Below are positions 47,228-58,343 of a stretch of DNA of 64,000 nucleotides, piece by piece. Under the pieces are notes generated by a model. That model did no database searches, was not told the DNA's origin, and worked only from the letters and a program-made list of their open reading frames with translations. The translations under genes were made by a program, and so were the position numbers. Origin of the DNA: Dactylonectria macrodidyma (lineage: Eukaryota > Ascomycota > Sordariomycetes > Hypocreales > Nectriaceae); NCBI GenBank assembly GCA_020744425.1, contig JAGMUV010000001.1, forward strand, positions 3,100,001 to 3,164,000, given 5' to 3'. The first letter of the stretch is position 1, and every line of letters starts with the position of its first letter.

Positions 47228-50191
47228 CAGGCTGGCGGTCCATTCCATTTCCATCCACGCAGCCTCTTATAGAATAGATAGACGTCCATTTAGGCCCACC
47301 TTAAATGGAATGGATAGAAATGGACGCTAAGAGTGGGTCCGTAGAATGGATAGACGTAGAAATGGAAATGCGTGGACGCTATAAAGGGACAGTATACGTA
47401 ATCCTCTTACCCATTGCCTCCCGGGCTTCTGCAAAGCTCATTTCAGCTAATAGATCAGTCCCTAGTACCTTGACCTCTTTAAGGAGCTTCTCCATGCTCT
47501 TAATATAGCCTCCATAAAGCCATAATCTCACCGTCTATATCATCCTAATCGTACTAGCGTCTAGCCTGGCCCGATCGTTTTAAACCATTTGACTGCATAT
47601 TAAGAAGAGCCTCTTAATATTAGCAGACATAGGAAGGACAGAGAGCATATTAAGAGCTATTTATAATAGATATAGATACTCCTTCCATCTCTTATACTAA
47701 TAGCTAATAGGATCTAGGATATTCTAGTCAGACTTATAAACATTATAGAACCAATTACTATATTCATTACTAATAATATGTATAGAACTGCTAGCCATAT
47801 CCTCAGCTTATAATAAGGTAGTTATTAATAAAAGTAGCTATAATAGAGTTAAGGCCTGATGAGATTCTTTATAATACTTATTAAAGGGATTTTAATATAT
47901 GCACTACTTCTTTATAACCAGCTCGCCACATTCTTAATATTAAGAGATAATTCGCAGCTTATAGTAAGACTAGTATAGTTCTTCTATAAAAGACTTTGCA
48001 GTTTAGATCCAGTTTAAGCAGTCTGCTTATACATCCTCGAAATATCCCTAATAATACGCTAAGTAAAGTGTAATAGTAGTATAATAAGCTAGTATCTTAT
48101 TAAGCTGCGAGTAGTACTTATTAAGCTTTTTTTAACAGAGGTTAATATTAACTTTAAAGTGCTTAGGATTAGGATATCGATAGGCAGCAGCCTTAAATAC
48201 CTCCATTTTACTAAGGAGGTATTCATAGTTAAGCAGGATATCCTATAAATACCTATATGCTTTAATATATCCTTCCTTCTACTTATACTACTAACTATCG
48301 CCTTTAAGAGTAATTAGAATGTACTCAAAGTATTAAAGGACTTCATTAAATAAGGAAATAATAGCCTAGTCCTTCTCCTCAAGTTTATTCTCATCCCTAA
48401 AGCAGAGCAGTACCTCACTACTTGACTTCTTTCCCCTTAATACTAACCCCTCCTACTCGCTCTTCTGCTCATACTAAAGGTCCTCGAAGAAGTCTTTAAA
48501 GAGAAGGGCACGCTGAATCATATAAAGAGTGAAAAGCCAATGGGTAACCACATTAATGATAATATCTAGAGGTTTCTTCGCTCAAACCACTGGATCGTCA
48601 GACTTACTATACGCAGTAAGCTAAAGAGACCGGAGGAGATTGGTAAGCGAGTCTGAGCAGTGGATCCAGAAGATAAAGTTATGAAGTTTCCTAACTAGTC
48701 CTTTTCTTCTTTATAGTTCGTAAGTATTCACATTAAGGGTCTTATTCCCTTAAATATTGTCCTTAAAAGCCTTAGAATTATAATTAAAAAGAAGTGCTTT
48801 AATAGTGAGATTAAGGATATAGCTAAAGTAGTATAATTGCTAAGTTTTACTCTCAAAACCGAGCGCCTTCCTAATTTCTTCTATTATTATATCATTATTT
48901 CTAGTATTATTAAATATAAAATATCCCATTTTATAAGTAATGCTATAGCTTTAAAGGACCTTAATAATATAAGTAGTAATATTATCCTTAGAATAGCGGT
49001 CAATAAGCTCAGAAAGGCTAAGCATAAGTTTTCTTAACTAGCTAAGGATATTAAGAAAATAGTAACAGATTCTATATAAAGCATGGCGATTATTAGACTT
49101 CTAACTATCGAACGTAATATAAAGTAACCCTAAAGCTATTACTAATACTTACTTGATCTTAGCCTTATTTTCCTCATATACTTAAAGAATACGCCTGCGG
49201 ACAGTATTATATATAATATGCGCTTTAGTTATCTTTATAAGTGGATTGAGATATTCGAAAGCAGCACGGAGGTATAGATCTTCACTTTATTAGAAAGAAG
49301 AGTTGCTATTAATGATCCACAAGACTACCAAACGCTAGAAGACTAGCCGATTAAAACTGCTAATGATCTGGTTTGCAATCTGCTGCTCTCGCGCGTCATA
49401 GGTATTCAGCTTCATCATCTCGGCGATATTCCTCGATGGTGTCTTCTCCTTTGCTTTGCTAGGCGGCTTCTGTCTTCTGGAAGGGTCCTAGACCTTATGG
49501 TCATTCTAGAGATGGATCTCCGCATTCTGCGTACCGCTCGAGGCCGTCGAATGAGGGTTTGGCCTGCGACTGTTAACACAGACCTTACAAACCTATCGCC
49601 GCTTTATATCATCATCGCTCTTCTCAATATCATAGCCGAATTACTATATCTACGATGATATAGATGCGCAGCGTTAGGATTCTATATAGCCAGAGAAGTC
49701 TTTCTAAGGGAAGAGGTCCTATAAGTTCTTACCCTCTTGGTCTGGCGGCTTGAGCACTATAGAGCTAATAATTAGGCTCTTAGCCATTTTACGCAGTATA
49801 GAATGCAGTTATAAGAATGCATTTGCATAGAGACGTTCGAACGCAGCATCTTAATGCGAAATATCCACAACCCCATAACTATTATATTTTATTTAAAGAT
49901 ACCTTAATTTATATATAAAAATGCTTAGTATATAAGTATTTAAGATCTCTATTGACCATAACTAAGTTAGTCTACCCTGAACTATAGGGTATTTTAGGGA
50001 TTAGGCTAGGACCCCCTTACTAGTCCATACCCCTGCTTCCATTTCTACGCATCCATTCTATAGAACCCTAGCGTGGATGGATGGATTATGTAACGGCCAG
50101 CTCTATGGAATGGATGGAAATGGATGCACGGACCATCCATTTCCACGCCGTGGATACGTGGACGGTGGACGTGGAATGGATCGCCAGCCTG
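47228..50191 (-). mobile_element. hAT transposon, degraded
   Basis: 2964 bp with perfect 8-bp target duplication TCGGGGTC (47220-47227, 50192-50199), the hAT hallmark. The ends CAGGCTGGCGGTCCATTCCA and inverted CAGGCTGGCGATCCATTCCA differ by one base. Both subterminal regions are packed with ATGGAATGGAT/ATGGAAATGGA motifs in both orientations, as expected for hAT transposase binding. It encodes a minus-strand transposase relic. RIP-type mutation is strong in the middle and weak near 49.35-49.6 kb. Confidence 0.9.
47400..49880 (-). pseudogene. Degraded hAT-family transposase
   Basis: Read on the minus strand through stops: MKLNTYDAREQQIANQI near 49.4 kb, then a DLYLRAAFEYLNPLI-like segment and VRRRILQVYEENKAKIK near 49.2 kb. 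A LHNFIFWIHCSDSLTNLLRSL-like segment at about 48.6 kb is followed by PLDIIINVVTHW. The C-terminal hATC dimerisation region (LNMLSVLPMSANIKRLF) lies near 47.6 kb. Domain order and motifs match fungal hAT transposases. Multiple stops make it non-functional; limits are approximate. Confidence 0.75.
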
Positions 50192-50199
50192 TCGGGGTC

Positions 50200-51469
50200 T
50201 GCTCCTGTAGTGCTATGGTAAAGATAGACTGGTAATGAGGGCCTCCTAGTAGGTCGCCTGTCTCTGCAGCTATTTTTCCTAGTAAGTTAAGGCTACTAGT
50301 ATTTTATACCTAGTTTGTTCACTACTTACTAGTAAGCTATAGGTGGAGTTATTTACTGTTATTAGTAAAATCCCGGTGCGCGCTTACTGATACCTTGACT
50401 ATGTTGAGCTACTTAATCTGTCTGTAAATAGGAGACTGGTCCCTAACGGGGTCTGCTAATGCCTTTCGGAACGAGCCTGAGAAGCAAGGTACTTGCCTCG
50501 TGTAAGAACGAGCCTGATATAAGCACTTGTCTTGTGAAGGAACGAGGCTGACAAGCACTGTCTTATAAAGCCTAGCATGCACGTTTGAATACTAGGTGGC
50601 GCGTTGCCTTTTGGGGTTTGAGACGCTGCGCACGGGCGCTGCCTTACAGCTCAGACCGCTTCCTGACCTCATCTCTTTATTTTGAAGCATCAAACTTCTT
50701 CAATCTGATAGTAAACATTAGGCCGCTCTTTATTACTATCGATTACTTAAGATAGAATGATACGGCTACGGATTTCGAGCCGAAAATCTTGCCTCTGCCG
50801 CTCCCTGTGGCCGAAGCAACCCCAGCGCCCGCTCCAGCCGTCCCACAGTCAGCAGGGTCAGCTATAGCGTACTAAGGTCTATCTAAGCTATCATTGTGCG
50901 GTGTGATGTTAAGAAAATGAGATTGGTGCTGGCTATCTTTGAAGTCTTTAATCTTACTAGCGAGATAAAAGCTTGGTAGTGGTGCTCTACTTAGTCTCGT
51001 ACGTGATCCCAGTCTTGGCACTCCCGCGTTTTGACGTTGAGACCTCAAAACTAGGCCGCTTTCTATTTTCAGTACTTGTCCTTGCCCCCACCTGAGACGT
51101 TTCTAATCATACGCGCCGACAAAGCTCCACGGGGTCTGGTCATTTCGTCTGAGGTAATGTCATCTGTTTAGGAGAGGTCGAATAGAGAAACTTTTCATAA
51201 TAGCGAGAACGAATTTTTGAAAACAACAGCCCAAACAGCACTCTCACGCCTCTCCGACGGGTCAATTGAATAGCCTGAAGTCTAGCGCATCGCCCAGTGC
51301 GTCTTCAGACGATCATGGCGACCTCGTGGCCCTAAGTGGTGGCATGGCCAGCCGAATTCTGCGAGCATGCTACGTAACTCGGCAAATACCTTAGGGACGC
51401 CCTCCTGTGCATTGAATGTACGAAAGACTAACCTATTCCCTATGACCTAGCTAAGATTATTACCATGGG
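50200..51469. other. Intergenic, no recognised gene
   Basis: Mixed-GC sequence with fragmentary frames only. It contains the short tandem repeat at 50469-50575. A proline-rich reading near 50.8 kb is too short to support a call. Confidence 0.35.
50469..50575 (+). repeat. Three imperfect tandem repeats of about 35 bp
   Basis: Units start GGAACGAGCCTGAGAAGCA, GAACGAGCCTGATATAAGCA and GAACGAGGCTGACAAGCA, each followed by a CTTG(C/T)CT(C/T)GTG-like half. They could be remnants of a small element. Confidence 0.55.
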
Positions 51470-51905
51470 CGCACTATCCTTCGTTAATAAGATCTATAAT
51501 ATCCTAGACCTTGGTACTGTATATGACGTACTGTAGATAGTAAGAACTGAATCGAAGATCGCAGTAGAAAGCATGATGCAAGCTCTTAGTGATATTAAGA
51601 CGGAACTCAAATAGGTAGCGAATACAGGCCAGCAGGCATTGGAAGGAATACGCGAGGGCCACGAAACACAGAATGAGACGAAGGCAGTAGCTAGAGAATC
51701 GATCGATATTAGCAAAATAGTCATGATAATGGTGAGAGAGATCAAGAACGCAGACCAGCATAACCGATCGAGCTTGCTACGGACCTATGCATCGGTAGCA
51801 GCTGGAAATGGGCTAGCTATGAGCATGCATAATTCACTGAACTAAAATAAGGCACTGCTTGCGCAAGTGCTCCGTGAGACCACCGTGAACATTCGGAACC
51901 CCTCA
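51470..51905 (+). pseudogene. LINE (Tad1-like) ORF1 fragment
   Basis: One plus-strand frame reads through three stops: VYDVL-TAG-IVRTESKIAVESMMQ; KTELK-TAG-VANTGQQALEGIREG; and LAMSMHNSLN-TAA-NKALLAQVLRETTVNIRNPS. The TYASVAA and RETTVNIRNP blocks resemble the start of Tad1-type LINE gag-like proteins. All three stops are explained by CAG-to-TAG or CAA-to-TAA on the plus strand. No reverse transcriptase follows, so it is a truncated remnant. Confidence 0.45.
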
Positions 51906-53506
51906 AGAAGAATGGCACACGGAGACGGGCAGGTCAGTCCGTCCGTAAGCAAACGGATGCGCGGACAACTCAGTGTAAGGGCGCCACACCATCACACCAA
52001 CCGACGATACCCACGGCGATAAGGAACCAGAACGTCTGGCTAGGTCGGGCAAGAGACTTGACTGGTCAGGTGTATGGTTGCTTTGATAGCGCTGGATTGG
52101 GAATGCAGGCCAGCCGTCTGCGTCCCTAATCTGCGAGGTCCGCGGAGAAGTCGAGCGAGTTGGCTCCGTCCCGCCAGCAATTTGCTGATTTACGCTGTCT
52201 CTTATCGCTCTGCTCACTAGTCGACGCCTTTTTATGACGGCCCTCGCACTGATGCGTCGATGATTTGTTCACTGTGGCTAACGCCATCCAATCGGCAATT
52301 CATTTCTTTCTTGCCAGCCCCGAGCAGACGAGGTGTGTTACGGCACGCCTCTAACCGTTACGCCACAGGGCAAAAGATTGGGCATTGATCGCAATGGTAC
52401 TGTAGCAATCAACGAGGTGCACCAGCTGCTTATAGAGCTTACGGGGGACCAGACCGTAACAAGGTGCTCCTTGCCACGGAATGGCTGGCCTGGCGGACTT
52501 CCTCGCACTGGCCGAGAGAGTTTAGACTTTACCTGCCATTACATCTAATGAGTCGGCAGCTCAACAAGGATGGAAACTTGTGTATCGATCGCCCCTTGAC
52601 TGGTAGAAGCTGGCTCTCAAACTTCTGACTTCGACCGGAGCGTAGATTCACGGGGTGTGTAGCGGCGGGGCAACCTTCGGTGCTAGCGCCACATTCAGCC
52701 TCGAGGCTGCGTGAAAGAGCATGGCAAGGCGCTCGGGTCGGGTTGAGGCGGGTCGGCGCCGTGGTCCTTGGGGGTCGAAGAGAATGGAGGCCACCGCTCG
52801 GGCTTTGTTAGCTCGGCTTGCCAGCCATAACGAATAGTCCTGTGGTCAGATACCCGAATCCGACCAGTTTTGTCAGAAGTTGGAGCCTAACAGAGGTGGA
52901 AATGATTGGCTGTGGATGCGCCTCGGTGTCAGTACTGTTTACCTTCTGCTGGTGTTTATTTCATACTCGCATGATCTGGGAGCTTCAGAAACCCAGACGT
53001 TCGGCGCCGAAGATCGAGCCTAGCCCTCCCTGCCCCGGCATCCAGCTCGAAGCTGTAGACCTCTACCCTATGTGGCAAAGAGTATTTGACCACGTTCGCG
53101 TACCTAGCTAACCAAATTCGGCTACATCACAAGAAGGTGGTCAAATACTTTTTGCCCCCACTGCACGCCCAACGATTCAACGATGCCGAAGAGAAACAGG
53201 GAAACCAATAATAACGAAGAACCAAGGTCCAAGGGTTTCAGCAGGGAGCGGTGTTAATGCATCTGCCAAGGATTCATCACAGCTTCTCACTATTGATACA
53301 TTGGAGCCCGGGTTGCTAATCTCCGTGAGTGGCGCTTCTTGCCCTCCTGCAGGCACCGGCACGGTCGCTTGCAGACAGCCAGCTCCCTGTGGCGCCTGGT
53401 CTCTGCCTTGAACAACCGTGAGCTAACTGATCTGCTAATCGAGTACAATCCAATGCTTCAATTTCATTGACACTCAATACCTCCATTCCCATCAATGAGA
53501 GGCTTT
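51906..53506. other. Intergenic, no recognised gene
   Basis: GC-normal sequence. Frames at 52333-52548 (+), 52818-53111 (+) and 53177-53362 (-) show no known domain. A tRNA-like 5' half on the minus strand (TGGCGTAACGGTTAGAGGCG, about 52347-52366) is present without a clear T arm. An inverted repeat joins 53074-53093 and 53137-53156. Confidence 0.35.
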
Positions 53507-55937
53507 TCAACTATGCCTTGCCTCGAAATCTTCTTCTAGTCTGTCTTGGGTATACGAGGAGCCGAGCAGTCTTCCATATGGCCGTGAGATCCGGGCTTGA
53601 GGTAGCCATTCATCAACTGGCGGTGGTATCACAACCCTGTCCGGAGAATGAGAACATTCGTCAGGAATGATCGCCCGAGGAGCTGCCTCAGCGCTATTAT
53701 TGGCTATCGATGCTTTCTCAGAACCGCTTGGTGTCATGGCGTACATTTGCTCCGAATCTTCTGATGCCACTTGGTTCTGTTTGGGGGGGCTGGCGACGTT
53801 TCTGCGCTTGTGCAGGCTCTTTAGGCTCTGGAGTCCTGTCTCGAGGATCCCGCGTTTCGCTTCGAGACGTTTTCTCTCGAGGGAAGATTCTGGGGTCTCT
53901 CCTGCGAGGCGGGATCTGTCTTGGTCACTCATCTCTAGAACATTGCGCGATCTGAAAAGCGTCGAGAGCTTGCTAATGAGGCAGACTTCAATCGCCAGGG
54001 TGCTCACGTCATCGATGAACCTGCGCACCGCAACCTGGAAGCGGAGTGAACCTGTCAGTACTACCCAAATGGCTTTCGATTGAAGGAAATATCTTGCCTT
54101 ATAGTAAGCCTCCATGTAGTCCACCGCCAACGCGCTTCCGAACCGCTCCATGTCGGGCTCGAATCCCTCTCCCATTAGGTCTACGAGCTCGATCGGATTC
54201 AGGCTGATCTTGCTATCCGGTTTGTCGAAACGATGCGATCCGAACGTCTTGCGGACCAGCTTCTTCATATCACGTTTGTGCCGGGCCTGCTGGATCCGCT
54301 GAACGTTCTCGGTGAGCTGGGGATTGTATGTGATGGGATGCTGCGCGGCCGATGTAATCAGCGCGTCGACTTGAGCGTCCAATTCGACCTTCAGCCCCTC
54401 GATTCCCTGACGAATGATTTCGAGAATCCCTTCGGCAACGTCGCTGGCGGTGATCTGCTCGACTATTAATTGAGTCGTCAGGTGCGCAGCTTCTAGGATA
54501 TCCTCGGCGAGGAACCTCGCGATCCTCCTCCAAGGCTCGCATTGCTCGACGAAGAGGTCGCTAACAATGAGCGGGTTGAAGAGGCCCGGGAGCTCGCGAC
54601 CCTTGCTGAACTTGAGGCGGTTCGCAACATCCTCGACATATTCAGACCGGGAGATGTGAGGTAAGTCGCGGACCTCGCGGCCGCCCTCATCCTCACTCTC
54701 CGAATCGACGATGTACTGACTCTGGCCGCTCTGCAGCATCTCTTTCGCGAATTCGTGGAGTCGGTTCTGCACCACAGCCCTCAACCTTGTATGGAATTTG
54801 TCGATCTTCTTCCGGTTGCCGAAGAAACGGTCGGCGTATGTGCCCTCAACCGCCTGCGTCACCAGCGACGTGTACTCCTCGCTCACCCGCAGCAGGTAGC
54901 TCAATTGCTGCTGTTGGGTTCCTCGTACCGGGCCGAGTCGATCCAACCTGCCAGCACAGTCGTTAATGCCGTCTTCCACGTCTTGTACAAGGCTTGGGAG
55001 CTGGGCAAGGATTTGGTCCCTCAGAACCGCGCTGAGCCTGACCCTCAAGGCCGCTACTCCGCAGTGCGAGGAGTCGATGGAATCCCACAAGCCCTGGGAG
55101 AAGAACTCGCCCTCGATGGCATCGCGTTGGGCCGAGGTAACATGGCGTTCCTCGAACTTTCGGTTTTTTCAGGACGTGCCAGCCGAGACGAAGCTCTGCC
55201 TCAAGGTTCTGAGCCAGACGAACGAAGTAACTCTCCGATTCGGAGCCGACGTCCAAGGTGTCAGGCTTTGTGATGAGACCCATGGTGCGGAGCCCTTCTG
55301 GATCGGCACGTTTGGCCATCAAAGTGACTTCCTGCAGGACATACTCATACTTGGCCGACACCACGGTGAGGATGATGCTACGTGGTCGCGCCATGCACCT
55401 CTCTACCATGCCGCGGACAATGCCGACGTCGGCGTCAGACTGCTCATTGTTCCCCCTCCTGAAGAGGCCCGGGAGGTCCACCATGGTGAGATGTGGCTGT
55501 CCCGGCCCGGTGAGCTCGATGCGGAGGATGTCTTCGTAGAACTCCCCTGTGCCAGTCGGGTCAGCCATGGCGCGCTTCGCCTCGTCCGTCACGGTGCCTA
55601 GGCCCTCCTTGTCGATGCTCGCTTTTGGTTGCCAGCTTTCGAGGCGTTCTTTGTCCTCTCCAAACCGGCTCTCGCCTGGAGTGATGGACACCTTGGTGTT
55701 CACCTCGCGACCCCGGCGAAGGACCAGCTCAGTGGCGAAACGGGTGCAGAGACCGTCCTTAGTGGGGAACGGCATGCCAGAGATGGCCTCAAGGACGGAG
55801 CTCTTCCCCGCAGACTGGTCTCCGCAGACGATGATTTCGGGTAGGTCGACATAGTGGCTGACTCCCTGCGAGCGGAGGCTGTCGATAATATCGAGGAGGT
55901 CCCGGTGGTCTCCCACGGAAATGTTTACGTCTGTCAT
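53507..55937 (-). CDS. Mx-like dynamin GTPase with a one-base frameshift
   Basis: Large GTPase of the dynamin/Mx group, predicted to self-assemble and hydrolyse GTP. The N-terminal frame from 55937 shows G1 GDQSAGKSS (39-47), G3 DLPG (154-157) and G4 TKPD (223-226). The frame shifts near residue 257 at a run of six T on the plus strand (55164-55169). Removing one base rejoins LGWHVLKNRKFEERHVTSAQ to the frame ending at 53507. An apparent in-frame 63-nt GC-AG intron (54097-54035, donor GCAAGA, branch-like TACTGAC) separates AYYK from VAVRRFIDDVSTLAIEVC in the GTPase effector region. After both corrections the gene is 2367 nt, exactly 789 codons including stop, which supports the model. The tail after about residue 690 is low-complexity. 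The frameshift could be a sequencing error or recent inactivation. Confidence 0.8.
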
Positions 55938-56025
55938 GGCTGTCTCTATTGCTACTATGGGGTGATGGCTTGAAGATGAGAGGCGGTTCGCAGGGCGACT
56001 GACATAGATGCAGCTTTAATAATTT

Positions 56026-56054
56026 CAAGGGAGGGGGGGGGGAGGGGGGGGAGA
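56026..56054 (+). promoter_or_regulatory. Poly-G tract upstream of the dynamin-like gene
   Basis: A run of G broken by single A residues (GGGAGGGGGGGGGGAGGGG pattern), about 90 bp upstream of the start codon. It has G-quadruplex potential on the plus strand, which is the non-transcribed template partner for the minus-strand gene. Any regulatory role is inference. Confidence 0.35.
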
Positions 56055-56462
56055 GAGATCGAGCTCCAAATTCCTAACCTAGCCTGGGAGGCACCCGCCA
56101 TGATGATGTGGAAGGCCTCCCGCAGGGTTGGGCACCGAGGCATTGCAGCATTTCTGCACCTCTGTCAGCCCCAAGATGCACTAACTACATGAATTAGGTC
56201 TAGACCTACCAGTTGGCAGCCTCGGAAAAGAGATTGGGTAATGCTGCTGACCACCAGTTGGCTGTTGGTGCGTTGACTTGGGTTCTCGACAGACCATTTG
56301 CAGAACCCGCTCGCAGTGTTGCTGTGGTTTGTTAGGGGTGGGAGGGGCGAAGCTGCAACATGCACTTAGAAAGGCCTGTATGGGCATGTTTGGTGTCCTC
56401 GTGACATTGTATTACATTCTGCGTACTGTAACCCTGCTCGTCGAAGCTTTGCACTCGCATTT

Positions 56463-57944
56463 TCACTCCAGATCCTCTGGCAGGCTGCCGTCTTTGAGGA
56501 TGGACTGTGCTTTCGCCGGCTGCCGTGATCTCAATTCCGTTGGTACGGTTGCCGTTATCGTCAAGGAGGGGCCGGCAGTCGAATCTTGATTCCTCGGCCG
56601 CCGGGGAGCAGTCAGCGCGGTTTTGAGGTCCCGCTTCGTCAATTGCTCAATGTTTTTGCTGAGTTTCACAAATGGCGTGCTTTTGAATTGTCCAGGACTT
56701 GGGTAGTACGGTGGTGGCATCCATGTCGGGTAAATCTTCTGGTGACAAGCCGAAACCTGGAGTCCGAGTGGATGCTGGAGCAGATACTCGTGGCAGAGAA
56801 AGCAGGCCTTCTTGCTCGTCCCGATGAACGGCATCCGGGGAGCCGAGCTGGGATTACCTTCGTAAAACACGACGATCTGCATTTCGGCGTGGAGCGTCAA
56901 GTTCAAGCGGCATGCCTTACGCAGCTGCGCTTCAACATCCTGTGTGCCCAGGCGCTTTTCCAGCTGCTCCATTATCATCCCTGAATCTTCCTTGACAAGT
57001 CTCTTGACAGCTGCTAGAAGGGGAGCTTTCTCGTTAGAGAGAGAGAATGGACGCGAATCGGGAGCCTTGACCTCTTGGATGTGAATACCCACCAAGGCCT
57101 CGGGCTGCTTCGCTGCAAGCTTTACCATGGACTTGATGGCGGAGTGATAGCGAGCGATCTTGTGCAGACTGTCCAGCCAGGGCGGCTTTTGCGTACCACC
57201 GAGTCTGAGCAGACTCTGCAACTGCTCAGAATAGAGCCATCTAGCTTGCGACGCCCAGTCGATGAGCATGGCCATAGTCGCGGGACTCCAGGTCTGGAGA
57301 GATGTGGCCTTGAAAGGGCAATTCTCCAGCCAAAGTCTGAGCCCGGGCTCTGCCCATGTCTCCGGCTTCACCTGACCGGCAAGAAGCCTAGATTGCGCCT
57401 CTCGTACAAAGGTTCGAATCCCGTGCTTCTCAACCTTCTCGGCAAGTGACAAGATCCGACCTCTGTCCATTTCGACAACCAGACGGAGAATCTCGGGCTC
57501 GGCTTGCGTCGACGACTTTTCTGCATCGCAAGCTACGTCAGCAACCTTCAGATGATTTCGGATGAAATACGTACCCTTCCTAGCAACTACTCGAAGTACT
57601 TGCAACACCTTTTCAAGGCCAGCCAGGTCCGTTGGCGTCAAGCCACGGTTGCGGGCCACGCGCAGGATGGCTCCAGCTGCGGCATGTTGTTCCAAGCAGA
57701 CAGCCGAGGCTGTTTCCGCGCCCGAGCTCGATGTTGAACAGATGAGAGCGAATGAGTCGAGGAACTTTTGTTTGAGCTGCAGCCCGCCCGAAATGTCGCC
57801 ATCGGGGTTCTCGTCGAGTGAGGTTCTCGTCGGTTCCCCTCGAACAGGGTCGATCAATTTCAGCAATGCTGACAGCACCACGAAGCGTTTGAGGTCCGCC
57901 CCGCCAATCTGAGCCAATGCTGCTTCTTTTACGGGTGCGGCCAT
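56463..57944 (-). CDS. OTT_1508-like deaminase family protein
   Basis: 493-aa protein with a C-terminal deaminase-fold core. The zinc-site signature is HAE (352-354, in LNLTLHAEMQIVVFYEG), then C381-x2-C384 in SKKACFLCHEYLLQHP, as in the OTT_1508-like family described in fungi and some bacteria. The substrate is not established; nucleic acid or nucleotide deamination is the family expectation. I chose the start at 57944 (MAAPVKEAALAQIGGADLKRF). The open frame extends to 58145, but the extra 67 residues are compositionally unlike the rest. The upstream roughly 350 residues are helical with no named domain. The gene is intact and lies directly upstream of the dynamin-like gene on the same strand, separated by about 525 bp. 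Confidence 0.8.
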   Translation of the reverse strand: MAAPVKEAALAQIGGADLKRFVVLSALLKLIDPVRGEPTRTSLDENPDGDISGGLQLKQKFLDSFALICSTSSSGAETASAVCLEQHAAAGAILRVARNRGLTPTDLAGLEKVLQVLRVVARKGTYFIRNHLKVADVACDAEKSSTQAEPEILRLVVEMDRGRILSLAEKVEKHGIRTFVREAQSRLLAGQVKPETWAEPGLRLWLENCPFKATSLQTWSPATMAMLIDWASQARWLYSEQLQSLLRLGGTQKPPWLDSLHKIARYHSAIKSMVKLAAKQPEALVGIHIQEVKAPDSRPFSLSNEKAPLLAAVKRLVKEDSGMIMEQLEKRLGTQDVEAQLRKACRLNLTLHAEMQIVVFYEGNPSSAPRMPFIGTSKKACFLCHEYLLQHPLGLQVSACHQKIYPTWMPPPYYPSPGQFKSTPFVKLSKNIEQLTKRDLKTALTAPRRPRNQDSTAGPSLTITATVPTELRSRQPAKAQSILKDGSLPEDLE

Positions 57945-58343
57945 CCTGAGACGATGGAAAGAGTCAATTTTGCCGACATGTCCAGCCCAGGTGTGACCGA
58001 GAGGATTCCTGTGACAGGAAGGATGAGCGCTGAGGGGGAGAGACGATGAGCTCTTGATTTGATTCCGTATCGCGTTGGGTGGCCGCACACATCTGATTGG
58101 GCCACGCCGTGATGCTAAGGCGCATGCTTCTGCCACGTATCGCATGCATCATGCGACCAACGGTGCATTAACAAGTTCCAACAGCGTCCCGAGGATCTTT
58201 CTCCAGCTAGCCCTCCTCTCCGTAGCGCTGCCTCACGACGTATTTAAGGCCTCGTCCTCCTTGCTGGTCCTCCGTTCTCCATTCTCATCCGCAGTAATCC
58301 TCTTCCAAGACTTGCGAGAACCTCCAGCTGCCCACCACCCCGT
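57945..58343. other. Divergent promoter region
   Basis: About 400 bp between the minus-strand deaminase and the plus-strand C2H2 gene. It contains ACGTATTTAAGG near 58238, a possible TATA-like element for the plus-strand gene about 100 bp before its first ATG. No other motif can be assigned. Confidence 0.4.

Noticed and set aside
48837..49037. 66-codon plus-strand frame in the hAT element
   Set aside because: It lies antisense to the recognisable hAT transposase relic and is AT-biased.
53667..55854. Several long plus-strand frames opposite the dynamin-like gene
   Set aside because: Antisense shadows of a GC-rich gene; the minus strand carries clear dynamin motifs.
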